Origin: Treponema peruense
Lineage (GTDB): Bacteria; Spirochaetota; Spirochaetia; Treponematales; Treponemataceae
Reading direction: 5' to 3'
Assembly: GCF_016117655.1 (NCBI RefSeq)
Contig: NZ_CP064936.1
Span: 1,054,001-1,118,000, forward strand
DNA: 64,000 nucleotides
Shown: positions 61,167 through 64,000 of the stretch, piece by piece
How the letters are laid out: each line of letters starts with the position of its first letter
How positions within the stretch are numbered: position 1 is the first letter of the stretch
Made by a program: the position numbers and the translations under genes
Notes under the pieces: model-generated
Seen by the model: the letters and a program-made list of their open reading frames with translations, nothing else
Databases searched by the model: none
What the model was told of the DNA's origin: nothing

Positions 61167-62966
61167 TTATTCTGTAACAGGAAGGCGTATCGTTATTGAT
61201 GTTCCTTCTCCAGCTGTACTTGTTATTGTCAGTCCGTACTCGCTTCCGTAATAGAGTTTGATTCTCTGGTTTACGTTTACAAGACCGATTGATGTTGAAA
61301 TTTCTTCAACAGGTGTTGTCCTGAGTTTGTTGTTAAGGGCTTCCAGTTTGTCTTTTTCTATTCCGCAGCCGTTGTCCTGAATGGTAATAATCAATTCGTT
61401 TTTGCCTGGAACAGCTGTTTCTGTGCGTATAATAATGTAAATAAAGCCTCCTGAAATTTTTGATTCAAGTCCGTGTGAAAAAGAATTTTCTACAATAGGC
61501 TGGATTAAAAGAGGAAGTATGTTTATTTTCCTTGCATCGCACAAAAGCATTATGTCGTAGGAAATCCTGTTTTCAAAGCGCTTGTGCTGAATTTCAAGAT
61601 AGTTGTTTACAATTTCTATTTCCTGAAAAAGAGGCACGCTTGTTCCGCTTACAGAAAGATTGTAGCGCAGTATTTTTGCCAGAAGCCTGAGCATATGCGG
61701 AACGTCTTTGTCGCTGGATTCAAGCGCCTTCATTCTTATATGTTCAAGAGTGTTGAATATGAAATGCGGATTAATCTGCGCCGAAAGCATTTTGAATCTT
61801 ATGTCATTCTGTCTTGCAAGCAGTTGTTCTTTTTCTAGATTGCGTATGTAAACTTCGTCAATGAGGTTTTTGATATTGTGCGACATATCACAGACTGCAT
61901 CATAAATTTCTGAAAATTCATCATGTCCGCCGATTGTTTCGGGAATTTCAAATTTTTTTGCAACAACATCTTTTATTCCGTAGCGTACTTTGTCTACGCG
62001 CTTTTGTATGTAGAAAGAAAAAATAAAAATGGCCATAAGTGAAAAAGCCATGCATTCAAGAAGAACAAAAATTACAGTCTTTACGATTCTTGTCGTTGCA
62101 TCATTCAGCCTGTCAAGCGGAATTATATAGAATATTTCAAGAGGATCCGAGATTCCGTGTGAAGGGTAAAATGTTTTTTTCATAAGCCCTGTTTTTTTTC
62201 CGTCTATTTCTGTTTCTGAAATGCCGTCGTCAGGTTTGTTGTTGTCTATATACATTTTTCTGACGGCAGATTTTTTTAATCCTGAATTATCTGCAGCCGA
62301 AGAAAACAGCACAATTCCGTTTTGCGCAATAAAAGTGTGGTACGTTATGTTGTCAAGGTTTTTGTCTATGTAGGAATGGTTTAAGTTTACCGTCAGAACG
62401 CCTATGAATTTTTTTTCGGTTTCTTCCCAGACAGAGCGTACATTAGAAAGCGTGTATTTTCCTGTTACCGAGTCGCGCTTGTATGTCCAGAACGGCTGAC
62501 CTCTGTTTTTCTTTGCTTTCTGGAACCATGGTGTGTTTTCTGTTTTTGGGGTACTGCGCATGATAAACGAATTGTCAAGAAGCGTTTCGTTGTTTGTATA
62601 AAGTCTTATGCTTGAAACCGAATTGTATACCGTCATAAATTCATCTATAAAGGCCAGGTTTGTGTAAGCATTGTAAACTTCTTTCGTTCCGTGGAATTCA
62701 GTTTGGATTATGGATTTTACAGTCCTGTTTACGTATATTCTGTCCGAAAGATCCGAGACTTCGCGCATTATATTGTTAAAAAAAGTTTCTGTCTTTTCAA
62801 AAGAAGATTCTGCCTGCTGCATTTCCCAGAAGGCAAGCGTTTTGTAAAGCCATGAAGTTGTAAAAAAAGCCATTATCAGAATTGGAGCAAGAAAACTGAT
62901 GACGTACAGAATGAGAAGTTTGTTTTTTATCTTGAGATTACCAAGTAATTTTGAAATAAGTTGCAT
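61167..62966 (-). CDS. YesM-type sensor histidine kinase
   Basis: 599 residues from the ATG at 62966 (AAGGG upstream). Membrane helix about 18-40, an extracellular domain (about 45-290) with FWTYKRDSVTGKYTLSNVRSVW and a PAS/Cache-like end, a second helix (about 293-320), HAMP, then the His_kinase domain: LSAQINPHFIFNTLEHIRM with phospho-His401, and the ATPase domain PLLIQPIVENSFSHGLE and IQDNGCGI. It senses an extracellular sugar signal and passes phosphate to the YesN-like regulator. The longer frame to 63011 overlaps the divergent GH3 promoter. Confidence 0.93.
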   Translation of the reverse strand: MQLISKLLGNLKIKNKLLILYVISFLAPILIMAFFTTSWLYKTLAFWEMQQAESSFEKTETFFNNIMREVSDLSDRIYVNRTVKSIIQTEFHGTKEVYNAYTNLAFIDEFMTVYNSVSSIRLYTNNETLLDNSFIMRSTPKTENTPWFQKAKKNRGQPFWTYKRDSVTGKYTLSNVRSVWEETEKKFIGVLTVNLNHSYIDKNLDNITYHTFIAQNGIVLFSSAADNSGLKKSAVRKMYIDNNKPDDGISETEIDGKKTGLMKKTFYPSHGISDPLEIFYIIPLDRLNDATTRIVKTVIFVLLECMAFSLMAIFIFSFYIQKRVDKVRYGIKDVVAKKFEIPETIGGHDEFSEIYDAVCDMSHNIKNLIDEVYIRNLEKEQLLARQNDIRFKMLSAQINPHFIFNTLEHIRMKALESSDKDVPHMLRLLAKILRYNLSVSGTSVPLFQEIEIVNNYLEIQHKRFENRISYDIMLLCDARKINILPLLIQPIVENSFSHGLESKISGGFIYIIIRTETAVPGKNELIITIQDNGCGIEKDKLEALNNKLRTTPVEEISTSIGLVNVNQRIKLYYGSEYGLTITSTAGEGTSITIRLPVTE

Positions 62967-62974
62967 TTTTTCCC

Positions 62975-63029
62975 TTGACAAATTTTGAATGCGTCTATAA
63001 TAATACCACACTTATGGAGATAATGCCAA
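62975..63029. promoter_or_regulatory. Overlapping divergent promoters for GH3 and the YesM-YesN operon
   Basis: Plus strand TTGACA (62975-62980), 17 bases, TAATAA (62998-63003). Minus strand TTGGCA (63029-63024), 18 bases, TATTAT (63005-63000). The two -10 boxes share the bases 63000-63003, so only one polymerase can open the site at a time. Confidence 0.6.
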
Positions 63030-64000
63030 TGAAAAATAATTTTCCCTTTAACGACACATCCCTTGATCTTGAAAGCAGAGTTAAAAATCTTATAGGTAAC
63101 CTTACACTTGAAGAAAAAATATCGCTTATTCCCACACAGCAGGCGGCCGTTCCCCGTCTTGGAATTGAAGCCTATGATATAGGTGCAGAAGGTGCACACG
63201 GTTTTGTAGACAGAAGCGGACTTTCCACTGTTTTTCCGCAGACAATTGCCCTCGCGTCTACGTGGAACAGGGAACTTTTGTTCAAAATAGGGCAGGTTAT
63301 CGGAACTGAAGCCCGCGCTTACTACAACAAAAACAAACACGGCGGAACTTCACTCTGGTTTCCTACAGTCGATATGGAAAAAGATCCGCGCTGGGGCCGT
63401 ACAGAAGAAGGTTACGGCGAAGATCCTTTCCTTGCCGGTGAACTTGCTTCTGAAATTGTGCGCGGTACTCAGGGAGACGATCCTTTTTATGTAAGAGCCA
63501 CGTGTGCACCCAAGCATTTCTTTGCAAACAACAACGAAAAGGACAGAGTGTCATGTAGCTGTTCAGTAAGTGCGCGTAATATGCGCGAATACTTTCTTGA
63601 ACCGTTCCGCCGCGTGTTTGAAAAGGGAAGGCCTTTTTCTATCATGACGGCATACAATGAAGTAAACGGAATTCCGATGATACAGCATCCTGCAGTGGGT
63701 GATATTGTAAAAAAAGAATGGGGCCTTGAAAACAGGGGACACGTTGTTTCTGACGGGGGCGATGTAAGCATGACTGTTACTGCACACCATTATTTTGCCG
63801 ATCACGCGCAGACAATTGCTGCTTCGTTCAGGGCAGGTTCGGACAGTATGACAGACCAGCCGTCAATGGTTATTCCTGCGGTAAAATCTGCTCTGGAACA
63901 GGGACTCATTTCTGAAGAAGAACTCGACCTTCATCTTGCAAACATCATGCGCGTAAGATTCAGGCTGGGACATTTTGATTCAGACTGTCCTTACAATTCA
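63029..64000 (+). CDS. GH3-family glycoside hydrolase (partial)
   Basis: 324 residues to the window edge, no stop yet. KISLIPTQQAAVPRLGIEAYDIGAEGAHG, FPQTIALASTWNRELL, WFPTVDMEKDPRWGRTEEGYGEDP, CAPKHFFANNNEKDR, SIMTAYNEVNGIPMIQHP and HVVSDGGDVSM (nucleophile Asp in SDG) are typical of GH3 beta-glucosidase/xylosidase. No signal peptide is visible. I chose the ATG at 63029 (GGAG nine bases upstream); ATGs at 63014 and 63023 are in frame but lie too close to the ribosome site. It is divergent from the sugar-sensing two-component genes. Confidence 0.9.
   Translation, partial: MKNNFPFNDTSLDLESRVKNLIGNLTLEEKISLIPTQQAAVPRLGIEAYDIGAEGAHGFVDRSGLSTVFPQTIALASTWNRELLFKIGQVIGTEARAYYNKNKHGGTSLWFPTVDMEKDPRWGRTEEGYGEDPFLAGELASEIVRGTQGDDPFYVRATCAPKHFFANNNEKDRVSCSCSVSARNMREYFLEPFRRVFEKGRPFSIMTAYNEVNGIPMIQHPAVGDIVKKEWGLENRGHVVSDGGDVSMTVTAHHYFADHAQTIAASFRAGSDSMTDQPSMVIPAVKSALEQGLISEEELDLHLANIMRVRFRLGHFDSDCPYNS

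Overview
This 64 kb window reads like the chromosome of a saccharolytic, host-associated spirochete, most probably a rumen or gut Treponema. That assignment is an inference. It rests on protein style (degenerate CheW/DegT/NAD-kinase/RecN operon, DUF3943 porin-like protein, bactofilin next to Rho, YesM/YesN/LplBC sugar locus), on heavy use of TTG/GTG starts, and on a succinate-forming fermentation gene set. I see no prophage, IS element, CRISPR array or rRNA.

Layout. 1-7511: the 3' end of mutS, comF, then a tight plus-strand operon cheW / DegT-like protein / nadK / recN / unknown / HD-domain protein. 7693-11559: a sodium-pumping oxaloacetate decarboxylase operon (oadG, oadA with two biotin domains, oadB). 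11637-15681: sbcD and sbcC, separated by a hairpin repeat that recurs near 50 kb. 15706-26185: mostly minus strand, with a REC/degenerate HD-GYP regulator, tyrS (plus), a ParB-like protein, PBP1a, a PEGA-like lipoprotein, an M23 peptidase, a small ferredoxin, exonuclease III, an SDR and a VUT-family transporter.

26381-37827 is the most remarkable region: an eleven-gene minus-strand cluster in transcription order malate dehydrogenase, fumarase, HdrB, HdrC, HdrA, MvhD/FlxD, FlxC, FlxB, FlxA, an iron-sulfur subunit and a soluble fumarate-reductase flavoprotein. It brings together the whole reductive branch from oxaloacetate to succinate with a complete heterodisulfide-reductase/Flx NADH-oxidising electron-bifurcation module. 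No membrane anchor, cytochrome or quinone subunit is present. I infer a cytoplasmic NADH-dependent fumarate reduction that could simultaneously reduce ferredoxin. Together with the Na+-pumping oxaloacetate decarboxylase it gives two fates for oxaloacetate: succinate (redox, ferredoxin) or pyruvate (sodium gradient).

38199-53300: a JAB/RadC-like domain fused to a DinG helicase, plsC, a tiny zinc-ribbon protein, rpsT, an HU-like protein, bactofilin, rho, rpmE, a DUF3943 protein, an RlmK-like methyltransferase, a DEAD-box helicase, an asymmetric ABC-F ATPase, an LD-carboxypeptidase and tRNA-Val/tRNA-Pro. 53521-64000: hup, then a sugar-use locus (GH42 beta-galactosidase, lipoprotein binding protein, two LplB/LplC-type permeases, YesN/YesM two-component system) divergent from a GH3 glycosidase cut by the window edge.

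Promoters of sigma-70 type and intrinsic terminators are readable throughout. Several genes lacking a Shine-Dalgarno have a -10 box placed 6-8 nt before the start codon, which suggests leaderless mRNAs.
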